Part shown: one piece after another, positions 38,601 through 44,418 of the stretch
Layout: every line of letters begins with the position of its first letter
Numbering within the stretch: position 1 is the first letter of the stretch
Assembly (NCBI GenBank): GCA_012520845.1
Contig: JAAYNL010000015.1
Coordinates: 124,001-188,000 of the forward strand
Source of the DNA: Thermoplasmatales archaeon
Lineage (GTDB): Archaea > Thermoplasmatota > Thermoplasmata > Methanomassiliicoccales > Methanomethylophilaceae
Direction: 5' to 3'
Length of the DNA stretch: 64,000 nucleotides
Translations under genes and position numbers: made by a program
Notes under the pieces: generated by a model
Seen by the model: the letters and a program-made list of their open reading frames with translations, nothing else
Databases searched by the model: none
What the model was told of the DNA's origin: nothing

Positions 38601-41600
38601 GCGGAAAACTTCGTCACCTACGAATTTGTTACCGGCGGCGTCAACGTGACGGTCAACGAATGCCCGTCCGCCACCATCCAGTTCGGCACCGACGAGGCCG
38701 GGGTGATTTCACCGAGCAACGGCAATGCTATATACGGCGGCAAAATCGTTCTTCCGAGCCTTAAGCTCGGCGATGTACGCCGTTGCTGCGGATTCGCCAC
38801 CGTCGACAGCAACAACGTCAATCTGGCACTCTTCGCTTCCGAAGCGGATTACGCCGCGGGAAAGATCGCCAAGTCGGGGGATGCCGTGCCCATGTACCCC
38901 ATCGGGACTTCCGAGGACGCCATCACGCTGTTCGGCACCACGGACACATCCGGTTTCCTAAATGAGATGGAAATCGTCACCCAAAGCTACGGCATGGAGG
39001 TCAACCTCGGGAGGCAGACGGTGCACTACGGTTCCGAAATCATAATGCCGAGATTCGTGAGCTCGCTGATGAAGGCCAGGGAGCTCACCCTTGTGAAAGG
39101 CGATGGCGCAACCTATCCCCTCGACCCCGAAACGACCACCTCGGTTTACGCGGGATATTACTTCGTGGAACTGCGCATAGTTTCCGAGGACGCCAAAATC
39201 GACGTCATCTTCGTAAGCAAAGGCGTGACCGAAACGGTCTCGGTCAACGTTCAGGCCCCGTTCTCGGTTCCGGCGGAACTGAAGTACATGGAAACGGAGG
39301 ATCCCGGATTCAGGTTCATGGGCTGGTATTCCGCCGACGGGGGGAAGGGCATCAGGGCCGGTTCAGAAACCAGGTTCTCCCCCGGCCAGGCATGGTATGC
39401 CTACTTCACCCCGCTGGGATACACGATAACCATAGTGAGCGACAGCCCCGCCTACTCCCATTCCGTGGAAGTCACGGGCCCGTTCACGCTCCATACGGAC
39501 GACGACAAATCGCTGTACTACACCGATTTGACGACCGGCACTGCCCAGCTTCCCCTATTCAGCCATCTGAGCATCCCGGGATGGTCCGTGTCCTATTACG
39601 GCGACAAGGGCAATCACGGAAGGGAAATCACGGGGGACTACGGTACCGACCCCAAGCTTACGGGGGACATGATCGTCGACCTGTACATGACCATGAACGT
39701 TTACGACGTTTCGCTGAAGTTCAGGTACAACCACAACGACATCCCGTCCGACGAAGAGTTCTTCATCACCGGGTTGGGCGTGGGGGTTTCCAACGTCTAC
39801 CATACCGGCGACAGGATAGAGGGCATCCCCTACTCCGAGATAGAGAACGGGCTCGCCCTGCCGGTACCCAAGAACCATCAGTACAGTTTCAGGGAACTGT
39901 ATTCCGTTGACGAAAAGGGCGGCAGGAGCAGGATAAACTACGAGAACGAAAGATACGCCCTGTTCCTGGCCAATTTCGGCGGCGGAACCTCGGTCACCCT
40001 CGAATTCGCCATGGACATGGGTCGCTACATCATCGAGTTCGACCTCGACGACGACGGCAGGAACGGGGAACCGACCGTGTTCACATATCAGGATTCGCTT
40101 GCCATAGGCGAGTTCTTCCTCATGCCGTCGGTTCAGCGCAACTACTTCAAGACGGGTTATACGTTCAAGGGACTCAAGGTCGTGGGCGACGACACGCTGT
40201 ATGGGGAAAGGGAACCCGTCGAGCTTACGCAGGAAATGATTGACCTGTCTAAGAGCTGTGTGGTATCCGTCAAAGCGGACTGGGAGAAAATCTCTTACAC
40301 GATAGAGTTCGACCTGCGGCCCCATACGGGCACCGTGGACGCGCTCGAGGGGGTGAAAGTCGACGACGATGTGACCTTCCCGTCTGTCTCCGGATACACA
40401 GGATACAGGGTCTCCGGCTGGAGCTGGAGCAAAGGTGGCGACGTCTCGGAACCCTTCGCCGACGGACCGAAACTCACGAAGGAAATCATCGACAGGTATG
40501 CCGAAGGGCGGACCATCTCCCTGAAGGCGGAGTGGGCCGCCAAGACGTACACGCTGAAGGTGGATCCCGCGACTTCCTACAAGTTCGAGGTCAAGACCGT
40601 CGTATATGGGGAGTCCTTCACCCTCTGGACCAACATCTACACCCGCGCGTTCGTCAAGTTCGCCGGTTGGACCGTCGGCGACGAAGTCTATGGGAATTCC
40701 GCCCTCGCGACACTCAACGAGACCATGGCGGCCATTGGCGACGAAAGCGAAGACGTGATCATATTCGGGATGAAATGGATCAGTTCCGAATACCAGATCA
40801 GATACGATTTGGACGGGGGGACGGGAACCATGCCTTACGACGATAAGCCTTACATAATCGACGAGACGGATTTGGTGCTTGCCGCCGACGACGGTTCCTT
40901 CTACAGGGACGGATACACGTTCATCGGGTGGAAGTATTCGAGACTGTCCGACATCCAGTATGTCAATCTGTCCGGTAAGTTCGAATCCGCCCTCGCCCAG
41001 AACGCCGATTCGGACAACGTCGTTACCCTGTACGCCATGTGGTCCCAGAAGTCGTACAAAATAGAGTACAACTTCAACGGGGGGAGGGCGGGGGCGGGGG
41101 CGCCCGTGAACGTCCTTTACGGCGACGAGGTCGTCATCAGCAACCCGTACAGGAGCGGATACGATTTCGCCGGCTGGACCGCAAGCAACCTCACCAACGG
41201 CGCCATGTACGGCTCCTCCTCGGGATTCAGGTTCTGGGACGGTCTGAAACAGGTGACTTCCAAATCCTTCAGGGACCTCTCCAACGTCGACGAAAGCACG
41301 GTGACATTCACCGCCCACTGGAGGGAATCCACCTACCTGATGACCTACGACCTCAACGGGGGGTCGGGAATCATCATCGGCGGGATGACCCAGATCAGGC
41401 TCGGGGACGGCATCAGCCTCCCGACGCTCAGGGACGCGAGCAAAATCGGGCACACCTTCCGCGGATGGGGGGTGGACCCCGTCAACGCCATCGGCAACGG
41501 AACCGTGTTCACCGCCGACATGGTGAAACCCGAGGAGTCCGCCCTCGCGCTTTATGCCGTATGGGCCCCCGTGGAATACACCGTGCAGTACAGGTTTGCG

Positions 41601-42425
41601 GATACGTACAGATATTCCTCGATCACGTCGGAATACGGCGAATCCGTCAACGTCCCAATCCTCGAAAGATCCGGGTTCGACTTCGACGGCTGGGACATCG
41701 TCGGCGCCGATTCCACCGCGTACTACGGTATGAACGGCAAGGACTGGTACAAGCTGGGCGACGAAAAGGTCAGCGGGACGTACTTCAAGAACCTCACCCC
41801 GACCGGGGGCGGCGTCATCACCCTGAACGCCACCTGGGTGGCGAAGAACTACAGGATCGAGTACAGACCCAACGGCGGTACCGGGGCCGTTCCCATAGAC
41901 GATTTGGTCTACCACGTGGGCGACTCCGTCGAAATGAAGGACTTCAGTTCGCTGTCCGGCACCAACGGAAGCAAATCCGTGGTCGGATGGTCCCTGGAGC
42001 CCGACGGCGCGGCGATGACCGTCAGGGATTTCACCGAGGGCCTCGCCGAAAAGGCGGATGCCACCAACGCCATCAACCTGTACGCCGTGTGGGTCGACGG
42101 CATGTGCCTGATTTCCATCAACCTCGACGGATGCACGCCCAGCAAGATCCCGTCCGGGTGGTCCCTGAGCGCGAACGGGACCTACGACAAGCTGGTGGAA
42201 TACGGGACCGAGACAAAGACCGCGATGGCCGATTGGGACGGGGTCACGCTCCACAAGGACGGATACACCTTCGATTCCTGGGAATACGGCAGCTCGACCG
42301 TTACCTCGACGGTCGAGGTGTCGCCCAACTTCGAGAAGGTGGACTCCAACATCATGTACGTTTTCGCGGGAGTGATCTCCGCGTTCGTCGTGGGGGCGGT
42401 CGTCTACTCCAGGCTCGGGAGGTGA
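23682..42425 (+). CDS. Giant BspA-like leucine-rich-repeat surface protein (6,247 residues)
   Basis: A single frame of 18.7 kb. It begins with a signal peptide (KKMYLLAALAVLFAAIVVG, cut near EEVSA). From about residue 180 to 4970 it consists of LRR_5/BspA repeats of about 22-23 residues with the pattern AFxGCTSLxxVxL. Then come about 1,100 residues of Listeria/Bacteroides (Flg_new, InlB B-type) beta-grasp repeats such as GYDFAGWTAS and YRIEYRPNGGTG. A membrane anchor follows at about 6220-6243 (YVFAGVISAFVVGAVVYS) with an RLGR tail. BspA proteins in gut microbes bind host matrix, other microbes or glycans. Longer duplications are listed separately. No internal stop or frameshift is seen. Confidence 0.95.
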   Translation: MRKLSKKMYLLAALAVLFAAIVVGLSDIGSEEVSADTASGDVKKDSTTIGTWTYDNASCVLTLSANNANPGMPTELAGFSNQADVLSVILTGSYYTYGFKTDITSFFGSAYASLGENIVYTGDLLPSSSNTGTWTYGIESKALTITKNTASYSQTLPSYSSNNAPWYGYYFRTVCTHGEIDGYLNGGQYLFNGFSSMKTLTSSSMESIQYNLFLGSAIEVLSMSALIETQYYYSYSNYGLYPIKETLKTLYAPNLRTIASYSFHSFSKLETVNVDDDNVTVGSYAFYNCTKLNAINTGGIISIGEQAFRSCGSLTGTFAFPALTSVGTHSFYGCTGLAKVTDLGDIATIPAYLFCGCTSLTAVTIPNTAVKIGGYAFQNSKINAISLPDSVTEILANGFRGCGYLATVDLGNSLVSIGDNAFMECPNIAGTVVFPDTLTSVGVEAFSGSYNISGLTFTSGDVTTAIGQKAFYGCNNIVSVSFGTKIREIGASAFQGCTKLAGTVTFSPTITSVGNSAFYGCTLLVSVEFMGGDQLTSIGNHAFYNCTSLKTLVLGDKITSIGNYAFSGCQTLAGTVIFSPVIKTVGERAFDGCLSLGGAEFTGMYGGPSDVTALGNHAFYGCTSMVSLTLGDRIESIGTSAFEGCTGITGGITFPAALTTLGNRAFYGCTSLEDIDFNPNCKLKTISPEAFRNCKLNGGTIAFHNDLETIDYYAFYNCTGLEGISFSVSSSKLRTIQYGAFYKTEALGDVTFPDSLETFVCSGSTGPFRESGITGITFGTNSDSTKIAGIPAYAFYNCRNIGGTVAFPDNVTLIDNYAFSGCTSLEGISFNDTSKLATIGYGAFYGCTSMDCDLVLPDSLVNLNSSGSSYYGSSSAGNTFGNTKLSSVTFGSGLINIGHSAFHGLTSLTGPVELPASLEVVDAYAFYNCTNISELKVNSSNATLQTIGKGAFYNCASMEGDVKLPSSVTSIGQGYYYGNDSPFYNTKITKISSTGSLTVDRCAFRNCTALTNVSFPYATFVGSYAFQGCANLVNVNVSTIEKVESYTFNGCTSLKTVYIDSATVIDTNAFSGCTFLETAHTYSVETINSNAFYNCQKLEDIHLAQVGGTVGQNAFYNCSSLTDLDMPFATSIGASAFQNCSLLTGATLSSATSIGASAFRDCSSLMSVTASSVTSIGDYAFQDCSSLTGVTASSATSVGNYAFRRCVDLTSIEMDGLQTTGMYAFDGCTSLVTVEMPALTTLGSYAFSGCTSLQTARMVVLVTLNPSAFSGCYSLATVEMSSLTTMGSSAFSGCTSLNTIGFPALTTMGSSAFSGCTNLKTVSLPKVTTIGANGFQNCSNLRTVETSADLVYVGGSAFSGCPMLQGGLVLDSVTEIGASAFSGCASYSGDVNGIVDLISIKTLGDSAFYDTAVKTFSMGAALETLGSRALYNDGLETIIVDPDNLYFTVWENVLYNSQKTTALLCPPSTVHTSLALPDSVNRIESYSFYNTSNLTQVMLPNKVALTIGDYSFQNSGLTSLVLPTNITKIGTYAFANCTNLNSVVVEFIGAKTFINQSNPTYYSSPNSYQFDGCASLKSITYPNTVEIQYVFINCPAIEEIHITGNGASGLPSNYFSSAYQTMPWYNTNYNTASRIAIHFEGNVTEIDDYMFAAHPNYSYYNRSIEKVYITDSVTKIGNYAFRNCARLTEIVFPNNLTQMDANALQNCNALKKVSLPITFDWSNGSGSTSYPSVSQLTDIVFKPGKNGVGFDYTLEKTNKLFWKSVSSYKISFESGVTHIGDYSYLKPSGFITIPSTVESIGEFAFYRATIQDLTIEDGLKTLEDNAFSECTNLTFIRMPNTFQNYNGSPFNGCTSVSTVYLPITLEYTISEDKSLFFGCSSLYMYHFTPGINGVGVTYTADKAVKTPWYDSCEKYNKSINVTFSEDVVSVGNYMFYGCAVGSGGLEGNLSFPDSLKSIGESSFQNCTLVTGVTFGNTLDTVGKNAFAGCTGIKALTFASTDTTFGDGAFKNCSGMKTLTVPVSFNTVGNVSAPIFEGCTGLETVNLVGSLASHNYSDTDYQHTPWHYSKANTISLNVGGTVSSIGNNMFRDCTGLTGELTITPVLTNVGTAAFAGCSGITKLTVQSASANMGPHAFRDCIGIATLSVPAAFNSVKYADAPIFENCGGITKLFLTGSGSSIGYSDSDCRKTPWYYSRGNSITLSLAPTITTVGGNVFRDSGIAGVVTIGNNISSVENNAFGGSAKITGLVITSSATSLGRNAFGGCTGLASLTLPVETNTVKYADAPIFGGCFGINELHFTGVLGFSYTESGVGDYRQTPWYLSRYNTITADFATGVREIGNNMFRGCTGLDGTVALPSSVNTVGDYAFNGCTGLDRFEGVEVSVLKAEVFRGSSSLSYVSLPLVTTIPEYTFEGCTGLSEATVGSCKTIGGHAFENSGINTINSAVSQTANLAGVTSVGDYAFAKSGLVDVVLGTSGTVLTMGDYVFLECQSLTTVDIRGELIRLPANTFRSAATPSSFASPLRTLRANGVKTFAANLKGFASLETVEIATATSFEDSTNKEVFRGCVSLKSITLFSNPDSPVRITLPESAFRGCVSLLTVDATNLVLSRGHEFRGCISLNDVTVAYSTQIPDYAFSECAALTNFEAPCATAIGNRSFEGCGFIALTSGVLPNATSAGEYAFAGCPNLASVDLPLTAVGKYAFSGCNSLGTVTLSKIQTISEGLFHGCASLNGVSAEKARTVGVLAFYGNVSLMTVNLQKAETVGDVSEGAVELADYDEKSVFGGCDSLGSVSMPSLKKVGALAFYGCAGLSRFNSDTEMDLSRVSFIGYGAFYGTAAVKVTVGYQGTELKMGDFAFAESPSLTGFTVLGGLAAFGKDTLDNCPLLERLKLPISVRWVSDYKPTGIKGIEFTRGTVPAGYDYTGDDFEKLLWNGSPGYSVTFEQGISKIGDEMRLAATGDVFIPRTVISVGKYAFWESPMTSLVIENGTQALVLNDRAFGGCESLTEIAIPNNLAGFNGLPFCGCTALSKATLPITFDFSGKFGNCTALSTFVFTVGSNGIGHKYTSESSTSTPWYAASGYGRQVSVSFAPGVKSIGDYMFCGCTAVTGPVELVESVTAVGAHAFEGAAGMTELHIRAAAFGTLGESAFKGCTGLKTLTIPLTVDAVVSNTNPAFGDCTSVTSISFIGNGAGFAYADPGARDYKKTPWYLSRANSITVAFGDGITEIGNNTFRDCTGLNGTVILPDATTAVGDRAFNGCTGLSGFNGPKVTSLGIEVFRGSTALSSVSLPLVTTIPESTFEGCAGLSEAEIASCTAIGKYAFRNSGVSKINSLAAETANLTGVSVIGEYAFAESGLVKVTAGTAGTALVLEDYAFLECASLKEMNIDGIVAKLPYNTFRSADTDATFVSQLRTLRADNVTIFAANLENFASLKTVSIVKATSFDENNNKGVFKGCVSLESIALFSSGSSTQITLPESAFEGCVSLTAVDTTNLALSKGSEFRGCVKLDNVIVYNSVRIPNDSFRGCAGLKTFTTASATSVGNRSFEGCGFTALTTEVLPNVISVGEYAFAGCPNLTSVNLPLTAVGKYAFSGCATLGLASLPEIQTISEGLFHGCTALNGVSAEKATTVEVLAFSGNAALASINLQSVRAVGDVSGNPVNADNYLSKPVFGGCTSLGSVTMPALRQVGALAFYGCTGLSKFNSGTEMDLSGITFIGYGAFYNTAAAKVTVGKPLATLTMKDYAFAQSQSLTGFTVSGGLESFEKNTFDNCPLLENLKIPISAKWISDYKPVGVKSIQFTRGTVSAGFDYVEADFGNLLWSESVGYSVTFEQGITKIGNRMYLAAAGAVTVPSSVISIGEYAFCGSPMTSVVMHNGLQNLGDGAFCGCTSLTEVTVPGTLVNFQGAPFSNCTALSKVTLPITTDFSKNMFEGCGALNEFAFTTGNNGYGKGWNYDEVSSKKTPWYLASSAGISVSFGSGIETIGNYMFYGCKAVTGTVDLVGTITAVGDHAFDGASNISAINIESNDFKTPGKSAFKDCFRLAALKMPLKVNAVGSDPGNHAFEGCTSITSIEFIGYGAGFAYADSGARDYKKTPWYLSRANSITVTFGDGITEIGNNTFRDCTGIAGDVDISLAKTVGEYAFSGCSRMTGITGNSVTTLGTHAFEGSTYLTEAVMPVLTSIPDYAFAGCSSMADATFTACISLGAHAFENSGINNINNDGADRVVDFSKVNTVGDNAFARSEVVSIILGTSGKPIVYFGERALFECDSLKDVVIAGSLPKLPRSTFRDDSTNPSFASGLNSVTANETRNFAANLADNFRSLQRVEVRGATSFDADNNEGVFRNCESLTTVILYSGDTAVYLPKGAFRNCVSLVSINLESVNLSKGYEFYGCKSLNNVALTKMMDIPEYSFYGCSALESFSAPKASSVGKYSFSKCGFTAIDGAMFEETEMIGEGAFAECASLISVNMPAVTSAGRDAFRGCSVMENATFAILEEISLGMFRECGALKNISADSVTKIRESAFYGCRALESVVMNSVTEIGDVSASTGITLGDYENKAVFYNCVSLGSVTMPAVRSVGALAFYGCSTLESFNADGSMDLSDAEVIRYGAFAGTGFREVSVGKTGGIREIGDYAFYGCARLRDFSSVSLVTLPEHLFNNTDISLPSASPMLDKVSVPAVVSFNANLHGCKSLTKVSAPNATSFCDAAFRGCTQLKTVELMNNPARGPAVVLSKEMFYECENLVSVTFTNVSFYGGLTQSERVDTFKGCKSLVYATLPEAAKIPVGAFSGCILLSSVNMPKATEICANAFEGCVSLVSAEMPVASKIGYRAFAGCSSLASVNNATGRAPFFNVVEFGEEAFKGCAFTGLVLGPSTTKIGVGAFIDNPASEIVIPNVPGFLTIDERAFKGCPAESIHISSSVREIRSNAFDCAGTNVTTAKVWFNGTVTDGMLQRDAFVGNQGMALTVNVNSFSGAVAENFVTYEFVTGGVNVTVNECPSATIQFGTDEAGVISPSNGNAIYGGKIVLPSLKLGDVRRCCGFATVDSNNVNLALFASEADYAAGKIAKSGDAVPMYPIGTSEDAITLFGTTDTSGFLNEMEIVTQSYGMEVNLGRQTVHYGSEIIMPRFVSSLMKARELTLVKGDGATYPLDPETTTSVYAGYYFVELRIVSEDAKIDVIFVSKGVTETVSVNVQAPFSVPAELKYMETEDPGFRFMGWYSADGGKGIRAGSETRFSPGQAWYAYFTPLGYTITIVSDSPAYSHSVEVTGPFTLHTDDDKSLYYTDLTTGTAQLPLFSHLSIPGWSVSYYGDKGNHGREITGDYGTDPKLTGDMIVDLYMTMNVYDVSLKFRYNHNDIPSDEEFFITGLGVGVSNVYHTGDRIEGIPYSEIENGLALPVPKNHQYSFRELYSVDEKGGRSRINYENERYALFLANFGGGTSVTLEFAMDMGRYIIEFDLDDDGRNGEPTVFTYQDSLAIGEFFLMPSVQRNYFKTGYTFKGLKVVGDDTLYGEREPVELTQEMIDLSKSCVVSVKADWEKISYTIEFDLRPHTGTVDALEGVKVDDDVTFPSVSGYTGYRVSGWSWSKGGDVSEPFADGPKLTKEIIDRYAEGRTISLKAEWAAKTYTLKVDPATSYKFEVKTVVYGESFTLWTNIYTRAFVKFAGWTVGDEVYGNSALATLNETMAAIGDESEDVIIFGMKWISSEYQIRYDLDGGTGTMPYDDKPYIIDETDLVLAADDGSFYRDGYTFIGWKYSRLSDIQYVNLSGKFESALAQNADSDNVVTLYAMWSQKSYKIEYNFNGGRAGAGAPVNVLYGDEVVISNPYRSGYDFAGWTASNLTNGAMYGSSSGFRFWDGLKQVTSKSFRDLSNVDESTVTFTAHWRESTYLMTYDLNGGSGIIIGGMTQIRLGDGISLPTLRDASKIGHTFRGWGVDPVNAIGNGTVFTADMVKPEESALALYAVWAPVEYTVQYRFADTYRYSSITSEYGESVNVPILERSGFDFDGWDIVGADSTAYYGMNGKDWYKLGDEKVSGTYFKNLTPTGGGVITLNATWVAKNYRIEYRPNGGTGAVPIDDLVYHVGDSVEMKDFSSLSGTNGSKSVVGWSLEPDGAAMTVRDFTEGLAEKADATNAINLYAVWVDGMCLISINLDGCTPSKIPSGWSLSANGTYDKLVEYGTETKTAMADWDGVTLHKDGYTFDSWEYGSSTVTSTVEVSPNFEKVDSNIMYVFAGVISAFVVGAVVYSRLGR
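27036..27299 (+). repeat. Four tandem 66-bp LRR units
   Basis: The sequence (T)CCTCGCT recurs at 27036, 27102, 27168 and 27234, exactly 66 bases apart. Each unit encodes a 22-residue LRR such as CSSLTGVTASSATSVGNYAF. The copies share long identical runs, for example CACCTCGATAGGCGCCAGC in the first two. This is an in-frame coding tandem repeat and probably recent. Confidence 0.85.
27539..27637 (+). repeat. Further 66-bp tandem LRR copies
   Basis: GGGCAGCTCCGCGTTCAG occurs at 27539 and, with one base changed within the run, at 27605, 66 bases on. The shared CTTTGACCACGATGGG-type context belongs to the same expanding tract that starts near 27400. Confidence 0.7.
30591..33251 (+). repeat. Super-repeat unit A (2,661 bp) of the giant gene
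   Basis: About 887 residues, beginning at the SYTES...TPWYLSRYN region. They align block for block with the next unit: CTGLSEATVGSCKTIG against CAGLSEAEIASCTAIG, VFRGSSSLSYVSLPLVTTIP against VFRGSTALSSVSLPLVTTIP, and so on. The spacing between matching blocks is 2,661 bases. Confidence 0.8.
33252..35912 (+). repeat. Super-repeat unit B (2,661 bp) of the giant gene
   Basis: Second copy of the 887-residue unit. Its first 137 bases (33252-33388) match 35913-36049 with only two mismatches. The remainder matches unit A more loosely, with one-codon indels, as at the TPWY near 32898 and 35562. Confidence 0.85.
35913..38050 (+). repeat. Super-repeat unit C (third, partial and diverged)
   Basis: It opens with the nearly identical 137-base block and follows the same order of LRR blocks: FENSGINNINN, SLKDVVIAGSLPKLPRSTF, GATSFDADNNEGVF and VGALAFYGCSTLESFN. 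It then diverges toward the end of the LRR region. The right boundary is approximate. Confidence 0.65.
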
Positions 42426-42431
42426 TTCCCC

Positions 42432-42453
42432 GATCCCGGCGCGGGCCGGGATC
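42432..42453 (+). terminator. Perfect GC hairpin after the giant gene
   Basis: GATCCCGGC, a four-base loop GCGG, and GCCGGGATC form a perfect 9-bp stem seven bases after the stop codon. It is likely a transcript end or 3-prime stabiliser for the six-gene block. No poly-T run follows directly; the next bases are AAACCCCTTAATCCC. Confidence 0.6.
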
Positions 42454-42959
42454 AAACCCCTTAATCCCTTTTATACGACGTGCCGAATGAAAACAGCTTT
42501 CTTGCGGAACCGAGTCCGCGGTCCCCCCATTCCCGGATCCCGGTTGCCATCTCGGTCCCGGCATCGTCAGCACGGGTTTTCCGAACATGGGTATGCGGGG
42601 CGTGCCGTGTTGACGAAGGCATCGGCATGGCAATGGATTGGCGGCAACAGGCTTTCAAAAATTACCCAGAGGGTTTCGGACGGTCCCATTTTACAAAGCA
42701 TCTTATATCATCCATACAAATTGTTTTCCAATCCCGATAAGTCCCGTGATACCGGTCACGAATCAGCGTGGCCTAAGTGGTTCACGGGCGACGGATACCT
42801 TTTTTTCGATTATATTGGAACATCCTATCTCTCACGGTTCATACATCATCTGACGGCATTTGCAACGTAATCCGCGATTCTGACGCATTTCGAGGAAACC
42901 TTCTTCACGCACTATGCCAAAAGTGTTAATTCCCTGATGCGATAATCAGTGTGATAACG
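42454..42959. other. Long intergenic region without a supported gene
   Basis: About 500 bases. Small open frames exist on both strands (for example 42487-42870 plus), but they overlap one another and lack family resemblance, so I do not call them. The second half is clearly AT-richer than its surroundings. It may be a remnant of a decayed insertion at the edge of the accessory block. The promoter of the TPR gene must lie in the last 60 bases. Confidence 0.5.
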
Positions 42960-43466
42960 ATGTCCGTGGACAGCAAGAAACTGGCCGCCGCGATGAAGGC
43001 GATGGACGAGGGCGATTTCAAGAAGGCTTACAGCGCGTTCAAGAAACTGTGCGCGGAAAACCCCGACGATGCGGAATGCTGGTTCTACAAGGCGGAGTCC
43101 GGCAACATGGCGTCGGGCATGTTCGGCGCCAAGATTTCCAACGAGGAGATCGTCGAGGCGTATTCCAAGGCCGTCGAGCTCGACCCCGAGAACCCGGACT
43201 ATTACCAGGCCCAGGGCATGTTCCTGATATCCATATCCAAGTACGACGCCGCCGAGGAGGCTTACAACGCCGCGGTCGAGATCGACGAGTCCCTCGCGCC
43301 CTCGCTGTACTCCGAGTTCGCGGTAGAGTTCTTCAACCACGTGATGGCCGCCTACGGCGAAATCATGGAGGATCCCAAGGCCAGGGAGCCATACGCCCGC
43401 AAGGCGCTCACGTACATGCTCAAGGCGTTGGAGATCGAGCCGGAAGAGGCGAAGTCCCTGCTTTGA
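42960..43466 (+). CDS. TPR-repeat protein
   Basis: This 168-residue all-helical protein is made of tetratricopeptide repeats: AAMKAMDEGDFKKAYSAFKK, CAENPDDAECWFYKA, AYSKAVELDPENPDYYQAQG and KYDAAEEAYNAAVEIDESLA. TPRs form protein-binding scaffolds; the partner is unknown. I chose ATG 42960; GTG 42951 is also in frame. It is convergent with mptA, and the two stops lie one base apart. Confidence 0.85.
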   Translation: MSVDSKKLAAAMKAMDEGDFKKAYSAFKKLCAENPDDAECWFYKAESGNMASGMFGAKISNEEIVEAYSKAVELDPENPDYYQAQGMFLISISKYDAAEEAYNAAVEIDESLAPSLYSEFAVEFFNHVMAAYGEIMEDPKAREPYARKALTYMLKALEIEPEEAKSLL

Positions 43467-43467
43467 A

Positions 43468-44343
43468 TCAGGACCTGAGCTCGCCCAGGGTGGCGTACCT
43501 TTCCGCGAACGCGTTGTGTTTGTGGATCGACTCCTCGGACTCGCTGGAGACCAGCACGCCTATGTCGTCCGGCAGGTCGGGGTAACCCTCCACGAGGCGC
43601 CTGAGCACGTCCCTGACCACGTCCTCGACGAATTTGGGGTTGGAGTGGGCGTTCATCACCACGGCGGCTTCGTCGTCCCTCTTCAGCAGCTCGAACGTCG
43701 GGGAGGAGAACGATTTCTCCACCAGGTCGATCAGGTCGTCGGCCTCGACCTCCACGCCCTCGTCCATGGAGAGCATGAGGGTGCAGACGTTTCTCTGGTT
43801 GTGGGACATGGCCGGGATGTTCCCGCCGTAGCCGGTGATGCCGACCACGGTCTCCTGGGCGCAGGGGCACGCGGTCATGCCGACCACGGTGATGCCCAGG
43901 GTCTTTCTGATGGGCCGGCCCCTGACGCAGGACGCCTCGCCGATGAGGCCGTAGGATTCCACGGTGTCCCTGCCGTTGGGGGTCACCGCGCTCCTGAAAT
44001 AGTCGGCCGTTATGGACACGTCGGCGGTGTGCGCGTAATCGTGCCTCGAAAGCAGCTTGGAGCAGATTTCCGCGGCCAGGTTCTCTATGCCGTCCGTGGG
44101 GGATCTGACGCTCTCGTCCACTATCTCGGCAATCACCTCCAGGTTCCTGGAAAGGTGGGACCCCTTCTGGACCGCGGGAAGGTCGACGAAAACGTCGATG
44201 TCGCACGTCAGCACGCCGTTGATCCCGTTGTCCTTGGCGCTCCTCTTGATCCTTATCTGTTTCTTCACCCCGGTGACGCCGACGCGGGAGAGCTTGAAAC
44301 CGGCGTCGATCCTTCTGCCCTGTACGTCGCAGGTGGGATTCAT
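43468..44343 (-). CDS. mptA: GTP cyclohydrolase MptA (FolE2-like, Fe-dependent)
   Basis: MptA converts GTP to 7,8-dihydro-D-neopterin 2',3'-cyclic phosphate, the first step of methanopterin synthesis in methanogens. The roughly 290-residue protein has the tunnelling-fold FolE2-like pattern: GVTGVKKQIRIKR near the start, LSRHDYAHTADVSITADYF, the metal-site TACPCAQE and SHNQRNVCTLML. I chose ATG 44343, which follows a minus-strand TATA-like stretch near 44390; an in-frame ATG at 44367 is possible. It is divergent from rnhB. Confidence 0.92.
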   Translation of the reverse strand: MNPTCDVQGRRIDAGFKLSRVGVTGVKKQIRIKRSAKDNGINGVLTCDIDVFVDLPAVQKGSHLSRNLEVIAEIVDESVRSPTDGIENLAAEICSKLLSRHDYAHTADVSITADYFRSAVTPNGRDTVESYGLIGEASCVRGRPIRKTLGITVVGMTACPCAQETVVGITGYGGNIPAMSHNQRNVCTLMLSMDEGVEVEADDLIDLVEKSFSSPTFELLKRDDEAAVVMNAHSNPKFVEDVVRDVLRRLVEGYPDLPDDIGVLVSSESEESIHKHNAFAERYATLGELRS

Positions 44344-44418
44344 GCGACGGTGTAAGTTGTGGGACATTTTAATGGCTCCATTACCAACAAATAAAAACGT
44401 AGGGCCGCATAGGAGGCC

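Noticed and set aside
23682-42425. The giant frame as an artefact of several fused genes
   Set aside because: No internal stop, frameshift, second signal peptide or internal promoter was seen, and domain order is coherent from signal peptide to anchor. A collapsed or expanded repeat in assembly remains possible and is noted in findings.
42487-42870. A 127-residue open frame in the gap after the giant gene
   Set aside because: No family resemblance, odd composition, overlapping frames on both strands, and the TATA-like TTTTATACG is too close (about 11 bases) to be its promoter.
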